Origin: Tsuneonella sp. CC-YZS046
Lineage (GTDB): Bacteria > Pseudomonadota > Alphaproteobacteria > Sphingomonadales > Sphingomonadaceae
DNA length: 64,000 bases
NCBI RefSeq assembly: GCF_035581365.1
Contig: NZ_CP141590.1
Span: forward strand, 248,001-312,000
Direction: 5' to 3'
Each line of letters opens with the position of its first letter. Position 1 is the first letter of the stretch. The notes beneath the pieces are model-generated. The model was not told where the DNA came from, searched no databases, and saw only the letters and a list, made by a program, of their open reading frames with translations. Below, in pieces: positions 39,465 to 47,783 of the stretch. A program made the position numbers and the translations under genes.

Positions 39465-41783
39465 TCATTTCGCCTTGACCGGATCGTCCAGGGCGAAGGC
39501 GACCACGTAATCGCCCTGCGGCGAACGCATCGCGGCATTGCCGCCTACCGCGATCACCACGAACTGGCGGCCGCTCTTCGGGCTGATATAGGTCATCGGC
39601 GTGGCATGGCCGCTCCTCGGCAATCTGTGCGACCACAATTGCTTGCCTGTCGCGCTGTCGAGCGCGCGGATCACGCGCTCCTGCGAAGCGCCAATGAAGA
39701 CCAGCCCGGCCCGCGTCACGACGGAGCCGCCCATGTTCGGTATCCCCATGGGTATCGGCAGATGCGAGCGGGTGTAGAACGGCCCGCTGTCGGCGGTGGT
39801 GCCGAACGGCTTCTTCCACAGCAGCTTGCGGGTTTTCAGGTCGATCGCGCCGATCATTCCGAAGGGCGGCTGGGTGCAGGGGATGTCCAGCGGCGAAAGG
39901 AACGCGGCGGTATGGGCCGCAAAGGGCGTGCCTTTCTGGGGCAGCAGGGCATCGACGCTGATATGGCCGTCGGCGGAAGGGCTGATGCCGCGCTTGTTCG
40001 CCTCTTCGCGCGTGAACAGGCGGGTATAATTGGCGACCCGAATCCAGTTGACCACGAAGATCTGCCGCTCCGGGTCCACCGATACGCTGCCCCAATCCAC
40101 CCCGCCGGAATAGCTGGGATAGGTGATGCTGGGCTTGAGTCCGGGCGGCGTCATCGGCCCGTCGTAGCGGGCCTGCCTGAACTTGATCCGGCACCAGAGC
40201 TGGTCGAGCGGGGTCGCGCCCCACATCAGCGCCTCCGTCAGCTTCGTATCGTCGAGCGACAAGGCGCCGGTGGCAAAGGGCTGGGTCGGCGATGTCCAGT
40301 CGCCAGCGGCGGCGCCCTGCGGAACAGGGCGTTCCTCGACCGGGGCGAGCGGCTTGCCGGTGCGGCGATCCAGCAGGAAGATTTCCGCGCGCTTCGTCGC
40401 CTGGATCAGCGCGGGCACGGTTTCTCCGCCGATCTCGAGGTCGATCAGGGTGGGCTGGGAAGCGACGTCGTAATCCCAGATGTCATGATGCGTGGTCTGG
40501 AAATGCCAGCGCGCGCGGCCCGTCGTGGCGTCGAGAGCGACGACCGCGCTCGAATAGCGTTCGGAGCCGGGGGAGCGGTGGCCGCCCCAATAGTCCGGCG
40601 TCGCATTGCCGGTGGGGATATAGACCAGGCCGAGCTGCTCGTCCGCGCTGATCGGCGCCCAGCTGTTGGCGGTGCCGCGCGAATAGGTCCGGCCCTCCGC
40701 CGGCTCGTTCGGATCGTCCGGACGGTCCATGTCCCAGGCCCAGCCGAACTGGCCGGTGGTGGCGTCGAAGGCCCGGATCACCCCGGATGGCTCGCCCACC
40801 TCCTGGTTGTCCATCACCCAGCCGCCGACCACTACCTTGCCGCGCACCAGCGCGGGGGCGGAGCTGACATAGTAATAGCCGCGCTTGATTGCGCCCATGC
40901 CCCGCTTGAGGTCGACCGTGCCGTTGGCCCCGAATTGCTCGCATGGCCTGCCGTCGGCGGCATCCACCGCCATCAATCGCGCATCGGTGGTGGCGAAAAT
41001 GATGCGCCGCGCGCAAGCACCGCTCCCTTGCGGGACTTCGAAATAGGCGACGCCCCGGCATGCCGCCAGCGGCGGGGCATCGACCTTGGGGTCGAAGCGC
41101 CAGCGCTGCTTCCCGCTCTCCGCGTCGAGGGCGATGACGACATTGTTCGAGGTGCAGAGATAGAGGCTGTCGCCGATCATCAGCGGCGTCGCCTCGAAGC
41201 CGATCTCGGATCGGTTCACCCCGGTGCGATAGACCCAGGCCTGCTTGAGCTTGCCGACATTGGCGGCATTGATCTGGGTCAGGCCGGAAAAGCGGGAGCC
41301 GCCCTGATCCTGACCATAATGGTGCCATTCCCTGGAAGAGCCGGACGGCGGCGTGGCGGCCGCGTCCACGCTATGCGTCCGGTTCGCGAAACCCAGCAGC
41401 CCCGCCGGCAAGGCGATCAGCACCGCCGCGGCGATGGCCAGCTTCTTTGGCCCGGCCAGCTGGATGAGCGGCCAGCCGACCCATAGTCCAAGCACGAGCG
41501 GGGCGAACAGGCGGGCCTGCATGCCCCATATGTTCCCGCCGCTTTCCCAAAGCGCCCAGACCAGCGTGAGCAGCAGCAAGGCGCCGTAAATCCAGATGGC
41601 GCGGCGATCGCCCCGGAAGGAAAGGAACGCTGTCGCGCCCGCCATCAGGCCGGCAACGAGATAGTAGGGCGAGCCGCCCAGGAACAGGAGTTGGCCGCCG
41701 CCCGCGACGAGCAGCGCGGCGATAAGGGCCATGACAATCGCCAGAAGGACGCGCCTTCCCGTTTCCACCTGCAGCGCCTTCAT
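39465..41783 (-). CDS. gcd: PQQ-dependent membrane-bound glucose dehydrogenase
   Basis: A 772-residue quinoprotein. The first 135 residues contain five membrane helices that hold the ubiquinone site, as in the E. coli enzyme, and the rest is a periplasmic eight-bladed propeller binding PQQ (WHHYGQDQGGSRFSGLTQINAANVGKLKQAWVYRTG begins it; repeated W-motifs such as GRARWHFQTTHHDIWDYDVASQPTLID follow). It oxidises glucose to gluconolactone in the periplasm and feeds electrons to the respiratory chain. No PQQ synthesis genes are in the window. The gene stands alone. Confidence 0.93.
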   Translation of the reverse strand: MKALQVETGRRVLLAIVMALIAALLVAGGGQLLFLGGSPYYLVAGLMAGATAFLSFRGDRRAIWIYGALLLLTLVWALWESGGNIWGMQARLFAPLVLGLWVGWPLIQLAGPKKLAIAAAVLIALPAGLLGFANRTHSVDAAATPPSGSSREWHHYGQDQGGSRFSGLTQINAANVGKLKQAWVYRTGVNRSEIGFEATPLMIGDSLYLCTSNNVVIALDAESGKQRWRFDPKVDAPPLAACRGVAYFEVPQGSGACARRIIFATTDARLMAVDAADGRPCEQFGANGTVDLKRGMGAIKRGYYYVSSAPALVRGKVVVGGWVMDNQEVGEPSGVIRAFDATTGQFGWAWDMDRPDDPNEPAEGRTYSRGTANSWAPISADEQLGLVYIPTGNATPDYWGGHRSPGSERYSSAVVALDATTGRARWHFQTTHHDIWDYDVASQPTLIDLEIGGETVPALIQATKRAEIFLLDRRTGKPLAPVEERPVPQGAAAGDWTSPTQPFATGALSLDDTKLTEALMWGATPLDQLWCRIKFRQARYDGPMTPPGLKPSITYPSYSGGVDWGSVSVDPERQIFVVNWIRVANYTRLFTREEANKRGISPSADGHISVDALLPQKGTPFAAHTAAFLSPLDIPCTQPPFGMIGAIDLKTRKLLWKKPFGTTADSGPFYTRSHLPIPMGIPNMGGSVVTRAGLVFIGASQERVIRALDSATGKQLWSHRLPRSGHATPMTYISPKSGRQFVVIAVGGNAAMRSPQGDYVVAFALDDPVKAK

Positions 41784-42053
41784 CTCCCACTCCCATTCTT
41801 CGGACTTGTCGTCTCGTTCTGCCGGGCCATGCGCCTGGTTTCATCCAGGTCGTCATGCGGCCTGCCTTGTCAGGAAAATACACCGTTTGGTCAAGTTCCA
41901 GATGCCGGAACGGGTCCGGTCGCGGGCATCTGCGTGCGCCTTCTTCGTCCCCGCGCTCCTTCATCATCCTGGCCGCTCAGGATAGACTGCCCTTCGGGCA
42001 AGCTGGGCTGGTTGTGAGCAGAACGCCGCCCACCATCCAAGCCACACCCTCGT
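41784..42053. other. Gap upstream of gcd with a short dispersed repeat
   Basis: No gene I can support. It probably holds the gcd promoter on the - strand. At 41975-42003 lies a 29-base repeat with hairpin TGCCC-GAA-GGGCA; it matches 44471-44499 in the opposite orientation with one difference, showing a second dispersed repeat family in this area. Confidence 0.6.
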
Positions 42054-42074
42054 CGTCATTCCCGCGAAAGCGGG
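42054..42074. repeat. Left part of a two-hairpin repeat, interrupted by the cassette
   Basis: CGTCATT followed by CCCGCGAAAGCGGG. The same 14 bases appear again at 42470-42483, on the other side of the 395-bp cassette, where the repeat continues. This is what an insertion with a 14-base target duplication would leave. Confidence 0.7.
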
Positions 42075-42469
42075 GGGGTATGGTGAGCACTTGCACATTG
42101 GGCTAACCGCCAAGTGTTTGCGACCGAGGAAATTTGAGGGGCGAGAAGTGGAATTCACTTTCATCGGCTCGCGTGAGGTGATCGCCAAAACTCAAGCTAT
42201 GCCTAGAATGGGGGGCTATCCGAACGGAGTTGGCACGCTGACTCTGCGGGGCAAGCAATCCGATTATCTCGGAACTCTACCCTATGACGCGGCGAGCACG
42301 TTACCCTTGATGGTTTTGGCAGGTGGCTATCGGTTCATATACCTTAGCGGACCGCCAATGTATCGTGGTAGCTCACGCATTGGATCATCGAGCTTTTACC
42401 GAGACTTTGATCCGAACGATCTTGAGCTGTAGTCAGGCGCAATATTTCCAGCAGCCATCACTATACCCC
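42075..42469 (+). mobile_element. 395-bp cassette with inverted ends inside a hairpin repeat
   Basis: The ends are near-perfect inverted repeats: GGGGTATGGTGA on the left and, read in reverse complement, GGGGTATAGTGA on the right (11 of 12 match). It is flanked by the direct repeat CCCGCGAAAGCGGG. Its base composition is visibly less GC-rich than the surroundings. It encodes one 113-codon ORF and no recognisable transposase, so it looks like a non-autonomous element or a captured gene. The structure is seen; mobility is inferred. Confidence 0.55.
42091..42432 (+). CDS. Unknown 113-residue protein inside the cassette
   Basis: I do not recognise it. The ORF starts at TTG and runs nearly the whole cassette: a basic beginning (AKCLRPRKFEGREVEF), then a plausibly folded part with Gly and Tyr (GVGTLTLRGKQSDYLGTLPYDAAS; LAGGYRFIYLSGPPMYRG) and an acidic end (DFDPNDLEL). 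Codon use is less GC-rich than in its neighbours, which suggests transfer. There is no strong ribosome site, and the frame stays open leftward into the repeat, so it could also be the 3' fragment of a longer gene. Confidence 0.45.
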   Translation: MHIGLTAKCLRPRKFEGREVEFTFIGSREVIAKTQAMPRMGGYPNGVGTLTLRGKQSDYLGTLPYDAASTLPLMVLAGGYRFIYLSGPPMYRGSSRIGSSSFYRDFDPNDLEL

Positions 42470-42546
42470 CCCGCGAAAGCGGGAATCCAGGGGCGAGTTG
42501 CACTGAATCCCCGTTTGCACGGGGAGACGATACGGGCGGGATGACG
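42470..42546. repeat. Right part of the interrupted two-hairpin repeat
   Basis: CCCGCGAAAGCGGGAATCCAG, a spacer, then the second hairpin TCCCCGTTTGCACGGGGA, a 16-base variable stretch and ATGACG. Together with 42054-42074 it rebuilds a full element of the kind seen in valS. Confidence 0.75.
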
Positions 42547-42636
42547 ATGAAGCCGGAAATGGCCGTACGGGGCCAGGTGGAACCGGCGTTTCCGGGCCGG
42601 GAGCCGGGGGGTGGGGCAAAGCCCACCCCGCGCGCC

Positions 42637-43506
42637 TTACAGGCCGTCGAGGCCCTTGCTGACCAGGACATTCACCGCAACGCGGCGGTTCTGCGCCTTG
42701 CCCGCGGCAGTGCTGTTGTCCGCCATCGGGTCCGCCTTGGACATGCCGGTGGGGGTCAGCATGCGATAGGGCTTCCAGCCGCAGACCTGCTGGAGATGGT
42801 TGACCACGCGGCCGGCCCGCCTTTCGCTGAGCACCTGGTTGAATTCATCGCTGCCCGTGGAATCGGTGTAGCCCACGACCAGCAGCAGGGCGTTGTCCAT
42901 CTGCTCGGCGGCGGCTGCCGTGGCGCAGAGATCGTCTTTCGCCTGGGTCGACAGCACCGCCTTGCCCACGTCGAAGTTCACGTTCGTCGTGCTTTTGACA
43001 TTATACTGATCGATGTCGCGCATGCGGCCGCGCAGCGCTTCCGTCGCCGCGGTCTGCTCGGCAAAGCCCTGAGCGGTGCCGCTGCGGATCATCGACGCGG
43101 TCTTGAGGTCCCTGTTCTTCAGATTGATCTGGCTGGCCACCAGGCCACTGCCCGATTGCAGGGTCTTGACGGTGACCGGCAGGCCGTTGAGCAGAGAGTC
43201 CGCGGCCAGCTTGTTGCTGTCGAGGCCCAGGAATCCGCCGCTGGACTTGATCCGGGTGGAATCGTTGACGGCGATGACCGTATTGCCGCCGTCGGCGGTC
43301 GTGACCTGTATCCGGTTGCCGCTGCGCGCGGAGATGAAGCCTTCGATCTCGGGTCCCTCGGTCATCTCGGACGCTTGAGGCGATGTGTCGGTTACGGTCC
43401 CGGAGATTCCCGTTTCATACGGGTCCTGGGCCAGGCCGGCCGATGCCGCCCCGGTAAGCATGGCAAGCGACAAGAGAACTCTTGGGCTTTTGGAAATGAC
43501 ACTCAT
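42637..43506 (-). CDS. OmpA-family outer membrane protein
   Basis: A 289-residue protein with a signal peptide (about 1-26, ending AGLAQ), an N-terminal part of unknown fold (VTTADGGNTVIAVNDSTRIKSSGG) and a C-terminal OmpA peptidoglycan-binding domain at about 165-289 (NVNFDVGKAVLS; VVGYTDSTGSDEFNQVLSERRAGRVVNHL; NRRVAVNVL). It has no eight-strand barrel of the classic OmpA, so it may be a periplasmic or surface-linked protein that grips the cell wall. The gene appears to stand alone. Confidence 0.88.
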   Translation of the reverse strand: MSVISKSPRVLLSLAMLTGAASAGLAQDPYETGISGTVTDTSPQASEMTEGPEIEGFISARSGNRIQVTTADGGNTVIAVNDSTRIKSSGGFLGLDSNKLAADSLLNGLPVTVKTLQSGSGLVASQINLKNRDLKTASMIRSGTAQGFAEQTAATEALRGRMRDIDQYNVKSTTNVNFDVGKAVLSTQAKDDLCATAAAAEQMDNALLLVVGYTDSTGSDEFNQVLSERRAGRVVNHLQQVCGWKPYRMLTPTGMSKADPMADNSTAAGKAQNRRVAVNVLVSKGLDGL

Positions 43507-43904
43507 TGCGCTACTCCTTCAAACTCGACCAGCGGGCCTGCGGGATCGCAGCTTCTCGTCCGACCGCCGCCCCCTGATGGCGTATCCGGCTGCCAGAACC
43601 CCCTCCATCCAGCTTCATTATATGCGCGGCTGGCAGCCGCACCTGAACACCGTGGACTTCCTGCGTGTTCATGCCAACCTTGCGGGCAGATGAACGCATT
43701 CGGCAAGGTGGTGGTTGAGCCGGTAATTCGAGCGCATCCTGCGACGAACCGATGCGGGGAACGCTGCGCAAACGAACGTTCATGCATTGGGGGGGGCTGC
43801 CCGCTTGCCTCCCCGCCTTTGCGGGGGGCAGGTATCGGGGGCGGGGGGTGGGCTGTTCTTCTTCCACCTTTCCTACATGGCTGAAATCTGGCTTATCCTG
43901 CCGG
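43507..43904. other. Gap between the ompA-like and HTH genes
   Basis: About 400 bases with no supported gene, though short ORFs cross it on both strands. It should hold the promoter of the OmpA-family gene. A GC-rich hairpin (CCCCGC, CTTT, GCGGGG) lies at 43811-43826 within a G-rich tract and may be another dispersed repeat. Confidence 0.5.
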
Positions 43905-44357
43905 ATGACGCGCAGAGCATCCCGCACCGCCCGCTGGCCCGCCTACCGGCGGGTTCCCTGCTTCACCCCGGTTCCCGTCCGCGCCCGGCGCGACGGCTGG
44001 ACGCCCGAGCGGCAGGCCCGCTTCCTCGGCTGGCTGGCCCAGACCGGCTGCGTTGCCAAGGCTGCGGCGAAACTCGGCATGGCGCGGGAGACTGCCTATC
44101 GCCTGCGCCGCCGGGAAGGCGCAGGCAGCTTCGCCCATGCCTGGGATGCGATCATGACGATCCGCAGCGGTGACGAAGCGCCCCGGCGAAAGGTCACACT
44201 GGATGAGCGCTGGGTGCTCGCCATGCAAGGCGGGTTCGTGGTGCGGATGCGGCGGGGCCGTTTCCTGGCAGCATGGCGCAAGCCCAGCACTTCCGCGCTG
44301 CTCGGCCTGCTCGCATCCTACGACCGGGCGCTGCGGCAATGGGGCTTGTGGGCATGA
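43905..44357 (+). CDS. Helix-turn-helix protein of unknown role
   Basis: A 150-residue, Arg-rich protein. A single helix-turn-helix is visible at about 28-65 (WTPERQARFLGWLAQTGCVAKAAAKLGMARETAYRLRRR), and the rest is basic with a C-terminal amphipathic stretch (LLGLLASYDRALRQWG). It resembles small DNA-binding proteins common in sphingomonads, but I cannot name a family. I chose the ATG at 43905 because the HTH region follows directly; the frame is open for 51 codons further upstream. Confidence 0.65.
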   Translation: MTRRASRTARWPAYRRVPCFTPVPVRARRDGWTPERQARFLGWLAQTGCVAKAAAKLGMARETAYRLRRREGAGSFAHAWDAIMTIRSGDEAPRRKVTLDERWVLAMQGGFVVRMRRGRFLAAWRKPSTSALLGLLASYDRALRQWGLWA

Positions 44358-44421
44358 GGCCAGCCGAAATGCAAATGCACATTTCCGGCGTTCTGCGTCA
44401 ACCTGACGGAGAGCCTTCTTC

Positions 44422-44521
44422 GTCATCCCCGTGCAAACGGGGAGCCAGTTTTGCGCCGCTCTGGATTCCCGCTTGCCCGAAGGGCAGTTTATCCTGAGCC
44501 AGTCGAAGGGCGGGAATGACG
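44422..44521. repeat. Two-hairpin repeat with a second repeat nested inside it
   Basis: In reverse orientation to the 42054 copy: CGTCATCCCCGTGCAAACGGGG, a spacer, CTGGATTCCCGC, then an extra 30 or so bases, then GGCGGGAATGACG. The extra stretch includes the 29-base repeat 44471-44499 that also occurs at 41975-42003. So one repeat family sits inside the loop of another. Confidence 0.75.
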
Positions 44522-44575
44522 AAAGAACAGAATGACAAAGGGAAACGAACGGAAATGACCAATGGCGCGCGCGGT

Positions 44576-45886
44576 TCAGGCCCGGCCGATGCTCATATAG
44601 GCGAAGCCGGCCGCGCGCATCTCGGCGGGGTCGTAGACATTGCGCAGGTCCACCATCACCGGGGCCTTCACCACCGCCTTGATCCGCTCGAGGTCGAGCG
44701 CGCGGAAGGCGTCCCATTCCGTCACCAGCGCGATCGCGTCCGCGCCGTCCGCGGCTGCATAGGGGCTGGCGCACATCGTCACCCCGGGCATCAGCGGCTG
44801 GGCCAGTTCCATCCCTTCGGGGTCGTAGGCCATCACTTCCACCCCCGCGTCGATCAGGGCCTGCGCGATGACGAGGGAAGGGGCGTCGCGCATGTCATCG
44901 GTGTTGGGCTTGAAGGTCAGCCCCAGCAGCGCGACGCGCTTGCCGCGCGTGGCGTCCGGCCCGCCGAGCGCTTCGATCACCTTGCGGCCCATCGCCCGCT
45001 TGCGGCTGTCGTTGACCTTGACCACCGCCTCCACGATCCGCACCGGGCTGTCGTAATCCTCCGCCGTCTTGAGCAGGGCCAGCGTGTCCTTGGGGAAGCA
45101 ACTGCCGCCGTAGCCCGGCCCGGCATGAAGGAATTTGGGGCCGATCCGGTTGTCCAGCCCGATGCCGCGCGCCACGTCCTGCACATTGCCGCCGACCTTC
45201 TCGCACAGATCCGCCATCTCGTTGATGAAGGTGATCTTGGTGGCGAGGAAGGCGTTGGCGGCATATTTGATAAGCTCCGCGCTGCGGCGGCTGGTGAACA
45301 GGATCGGCGCCTTGTTGAGAAAGAGCGGGCGGTAGACTTCTTTCATGATCTGGCGGCCGAACTCGTCCTCCGCCCCGATCACGATCCGGTCGGGCCGCTT
45401 GAAATCGCCGATCGCCGCGCCTTCCCGCAGAAATTCCGGATTGGACACCACCGCGAACTGCGCCTTCGTGCCCGAATCGCGCAGGATGCGCTCCACCTCG
45501 TCGCCGGTGCCGACCGGCACCGTGGACTTGGTGACGATCACCGCCGGATCGCGCAGGTTCGCGCCGATTTCCTTCGCCACCGCATAGACGAACGAAAGGT
45601 CCGCATGGCCGTCGCCCCGGCGGGAAGGGGTGCCCACCGCGATGAAGATCGCCTGCGCGCCCTTGATGGATTCGGCCAGGTCGGTGGAGAAGGCCAGCCG
45701 CCCGGCCCGCATATTGCCGGACACCAGCTCGGCCAGGCCCGGTTCGTAGATCGGCATGATGCCGTTCTGCAGCCGGCTGATCCTGGCCGGGTCCTTGTCT
45801 ATGCAGACCACCTCATGCCCGAAATCGGCAAGGCAGGCGCCCGATACCAGCCCGACATAACCCGCGCCGACCATGGCGATCTTCAT
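44576..45886 (-). CDS. ugd: UDP-glucose 6-dehydrogenase
   Basis: A 436-residue enzyme. The NAD site GAGYVGLVSGACLADFGHEVVCIDKD starts at residue 7, the middle domain has the long helix with KSTVPVGTGDEVE, and the catalytic Cys is in GYGGSCFPKDTLALL. The C-terminal domain is complete. It oxidises UDP-glucose to UDP-glucuronate for polysaccharides and lipids. It may feed exopolysaccharide synthesis, but no glycan cluster is adjacent. A phosphatase gene lies 33 bases upstream on the same strand. Confidence 0.95.
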   Translation of the reverse strand: MKIAMVGAGYVGLVSGACLADFGHEVVCIDKDPARISRLQNGIMPIYEPGLAELVSGNMRAGRLAFSTDLAESIKGAQAIFIAVGTPSRRGDGHADLSFVYAVAKEIGANLRDPAVIVTKSTVPVGTGDEVERILRDSGTKAQFAVVSNPEFLREGAAIGDFKRPDRIVIGAEDEFGRQIMKEVYRPLFLNKAPILFTSRRSAELIKYAANAFLATKITFINEMADLCEKVGGNVQDVARGIGLDNRIGPKFLHAGPGYGGSCFPKDTLALLKTAEDYDSPVRIVEAVVKVNDSRKRAMGRKVIEALGGPDATRGKRVALLGLTFKPNTDDMRDAPSLVIAQALIDAGVEVMAYDPEGMELAQPLMPGVTMCASPYAAADGADAIALVTEWDAFRALDLERIKAVVKAPVMVDLRNVYDPAEMRAAGFAYMSIGRA

Positions 45887-45919
45887 TCCGCTGTTCCCCT
45901 CATCCTGACCGCCGCGTGC

Positions 45920-46687
45920 TTACGGATCGGCCCGGGTTTCAAGATATCGCCGCCGAGTGCCTTCCAGCACCAGCGCGGTCAAGCGTCCATAGCAATAGGC
46001 CCCCGTATCGATTCCGATGCGGTTGCCCCGATCCTCCGCGTTGCGGGTTATCGTATGCCCATGCACCACCACATGCCCGTGATCTCCCGGATAGGACAGG
46101 AACGGTTCGCGAATCCATCGCAGATCGCTGGCCGTCTGCTCCTCCAGCGCGATTTCCGGCGCGATGCCGGCGTGGACGAACAGATAATCGCCGATGGCGA
46201 TCATATCCTCGAAGGAGCGGATGAAATCGAGATCGGCGGGCGGAACATGGGCGCGCATCCATTCCGTCAGTTCGGCCAGCGAGGCGCGCCGGTAGCGATC
46301 TTCGGCCAGCCCGTAGCTGAGGATGGTTTCCCTTCCGCCGTGCATCAGGAAATGCCGCAGGACATCCTCGTTCTCGAAGCTGCGCAGGAACATCTCCTCA
46401 TGATTGCCGCACAATATCCTGACATCGCGGCTGCGCTGCCATTCGCGCGCGAAATCGATCACCCGCGCGCTGTGCGGCCCGCGGTCCACCAGATCGCCCA
46501 GCAGAATGACCGTGGTTTGCGCGGGTGGCGCGGCGCCGTCGTCGGCCTCGATGGATTCGGCGAGGCGGCGCAGCATGTCGAAATGGCCGTGGATATCCCC
46601 GATCGCATAGACGCGCGCGCCTTCCGGCACGGCTGCGCCGGGGGCCGCTTCGTTGCGATGGAACAGGTTCTTCAATCGAGCGAGCAC
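45920..46687 (-). CDS. Calcineurin-like serine/threonine phosphatase
   Basis: A 255-residue metallophosphatase of the ApaH/PPP-like group. The metal motifs are in order: GDIHGHFDML, LGDLVDRGPHSARV, CGNHEEM, then FVHAGIAPE and VVHGHTITR near the end. Members act on phosphoproteins or diadenosine tetraphosphate; the substrate is not clear. No signal peptide is seen. It is probably co-transcribed with ugd. Confidence 0.88.
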   Translation of the reverse strand: MLARLKNLFHRNEAAPGAAVPEGARVYAIGDIHGHFDMLRRLAESIEADDGAAPPAQTTVILLGDLVDRGPHSARVIDFAREWQRSRDVRILCGNHEEMFLRSFENEDVLRHFLMHGGRETILSYGLAEDRYRRASLAELTEWMRAHVPPADLDFIRSFEDMIAIGDYLFVHAGIAPEIALEEQTASDLRWIREPFLSYPGDHGHVVVHGHTITRNAEDRGNRIGIDTGAYCYGRLTALVLEGTRRRYLETRADP

Positions 46688-46827
46688 GGAGAATTCACGG
46701 TTTTCCGAGGTTGCTAGGCGGGTGTTGGCATTCGCATATCATGTCGTGGCGATAATGGGAGTGGGCAAGAGTGATGCATAAAATCCACACATGTGCCGCT
46801 TCGGAAACAACCAGTAACAAATATCTC

Positions 46828-46845
46828 TTGTGCAATGCAGCACAA
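46828..46845. promoter_or_regulatory. Perfect 18-bp inverted repeat upstream of the TorF-type porin
   Basis: TTGTGC, AATGCA, GCACAA, followed at once by TTCTGCACC. The arms are perfect. It sits in the 262-base gap before the porin, 104 bases from its ATG, where a regulator could act. The TGCA-rich form resembles sites described for the polyhydroxybutyrate regulator PhaR, but that link is a guess. Nothing else of note is seen in the gap. Confidence 0.5.
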
Positions 46846-46949
46846 TTCTGCACCTTCCGTTTCGTATCCGCACGGTAGCCCATTCAACGAGGACCCGGCG
46901 GACACGCAGGTGGGACTAGGCTAGGTTTTCAATAACTAGGGAAATTGCC

Positions 46950-47711
46950 ATGCTTAAGTCCGTCCGTAGCCTTCTGGCTACAACTGCTGTCGCGAGCGCT
47001 GCGTTCGTTGCTTTCGCCGCCACTCCTGCCCTGGCGCAGGAAGAAAGCGAATCCGATCTTACCGTTTCGGGCAATGTCGCCATCGTAACCGATTACCGCT
47101 TCCGCGGCGTGTCGCTCTCCGATGGTAAGGCCGCCGTCCAGGGCGGCATCGATCTCGCTCATTCGAGCGGCTTCTACGTGGGCACCTGGGCTTCCTCTCT
47201 GGAAGACTCGCCGCTTTATGGTTCCATGGAACTCGACATCTATGGCGGCTGGAGCGGGGAAGTCACTTCCGGTCTGAATCTCGATGTCGGCCTGCTCTAC
47301 TACGCCTATCCGACCAAGGATGACGGCGTTGGCCCGTCCGATATCTTCGAGCCTTATGTGAAGCTTTCCACCACGGTCGGCCCGGTCGGCGCCACGCTCG
47401 GCGTCGCCTATGCCTGGGACCAGGATTCGCTGGGCGACGAGGACAACCTCTATCTCTTCGCCGATCTCGAAGTGGGGATTCCGTCCACGCCGATCACCCT
47501 GTCGGGCCACATCGGCTATACGGACGGCCCGCTTGCTCCGGAATATCTGCTGGGCGGCACCGACAAGACGGCGATCGACTGGTCGATCGGCGCTTCGGCC
47601 ACCATTCTCGGCGGCCTTTCGCTGGGCGTGAGCTATATCGGCAGCCAGGGTCCGAATGTGGACGACTACACCGACAATGCGGTCGTCGGCACGCTGTCCT
47701 ACAGCTTCTAG
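46950..47711 (+). CDS. TorF-family putative porin
   Basis: A 253-residue outer membrane barrel. The signal peptide is at 1-29 (AFAATPALAQ), and the family motif LTVSGNVAIVTDYRFRGVSLSDGKAAVQGGIDLAHSSGFYVGTWASS follows. Alternating strands run to the end, which is the C-terminal aromatic residue (LSYSF) needed for barrel insertion. The transported solute is unknown. A long, probably regulated leader precedes it and a terminator follows, so it is likely a single-gene unit. Confidence 0.9.
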   Translation: MLKSVRSLLATTAVASAAFVAFAATPALAQEESESDLTVSGNVAIVTDYRFRGVSLSDGKAAVQGGIDLAHSSGFYVGTWASSLEDSPLYGSMELDIYGGWSGEVTSGLNLDVGLLYYAYPTKDDGVGPSDIFEPYVKLSTTVGPVGATLGVAYAWDQDSLGDEDNLYLFADLEVGIPSTPITLSGHIGYTDGPLAPEYLLGGTDKTAIDWSIGASATILGGLSLGVSYIGSQGPNVDDYTDNAVVGTLSYSF

Positions 47712-47733
47712 GCCCCGATCCCGAAGAAGGCGA

Positions 47734-47764
47734 GGCCCGCGTCGGATAGCGGCGCGGGCCTTTC
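47734..47764 (+). terminator. Rho-independent terminator after the porin
   Basis: GGCCCGCG, an 11-base loop, CGCGGGCC, then TTT. The 8-base-pair stem is perfect; the T run is short. It lies 23 bases after the stop and between convergent genes, so it may serve both. Confidence 0.7.
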
Positions 47765-47783
47765 CCGTTGCGGGCAGGGCGGA

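Noticed and set aside
43503-43787. A 94-codon - strand ORF upstream of the OmpA-family gene
   Set aside because: It is compositionally like non-coding sequence, has no ribosome site and occupies the promoter region.
44516-46717. A 733-codon + strand ORF opposite ugd and the phosphatase
   Set aside because: Both real genes on the other strand have clear motifs; the ORF is a GC-driven shadow rich in Arg, His and Asp.
46695-46883. Short - strand ORFs in the leader of the porin
   Set aside because: Two overlapping frames of about 62 codons with no start signal or family match, in a region better explained as regulatory.
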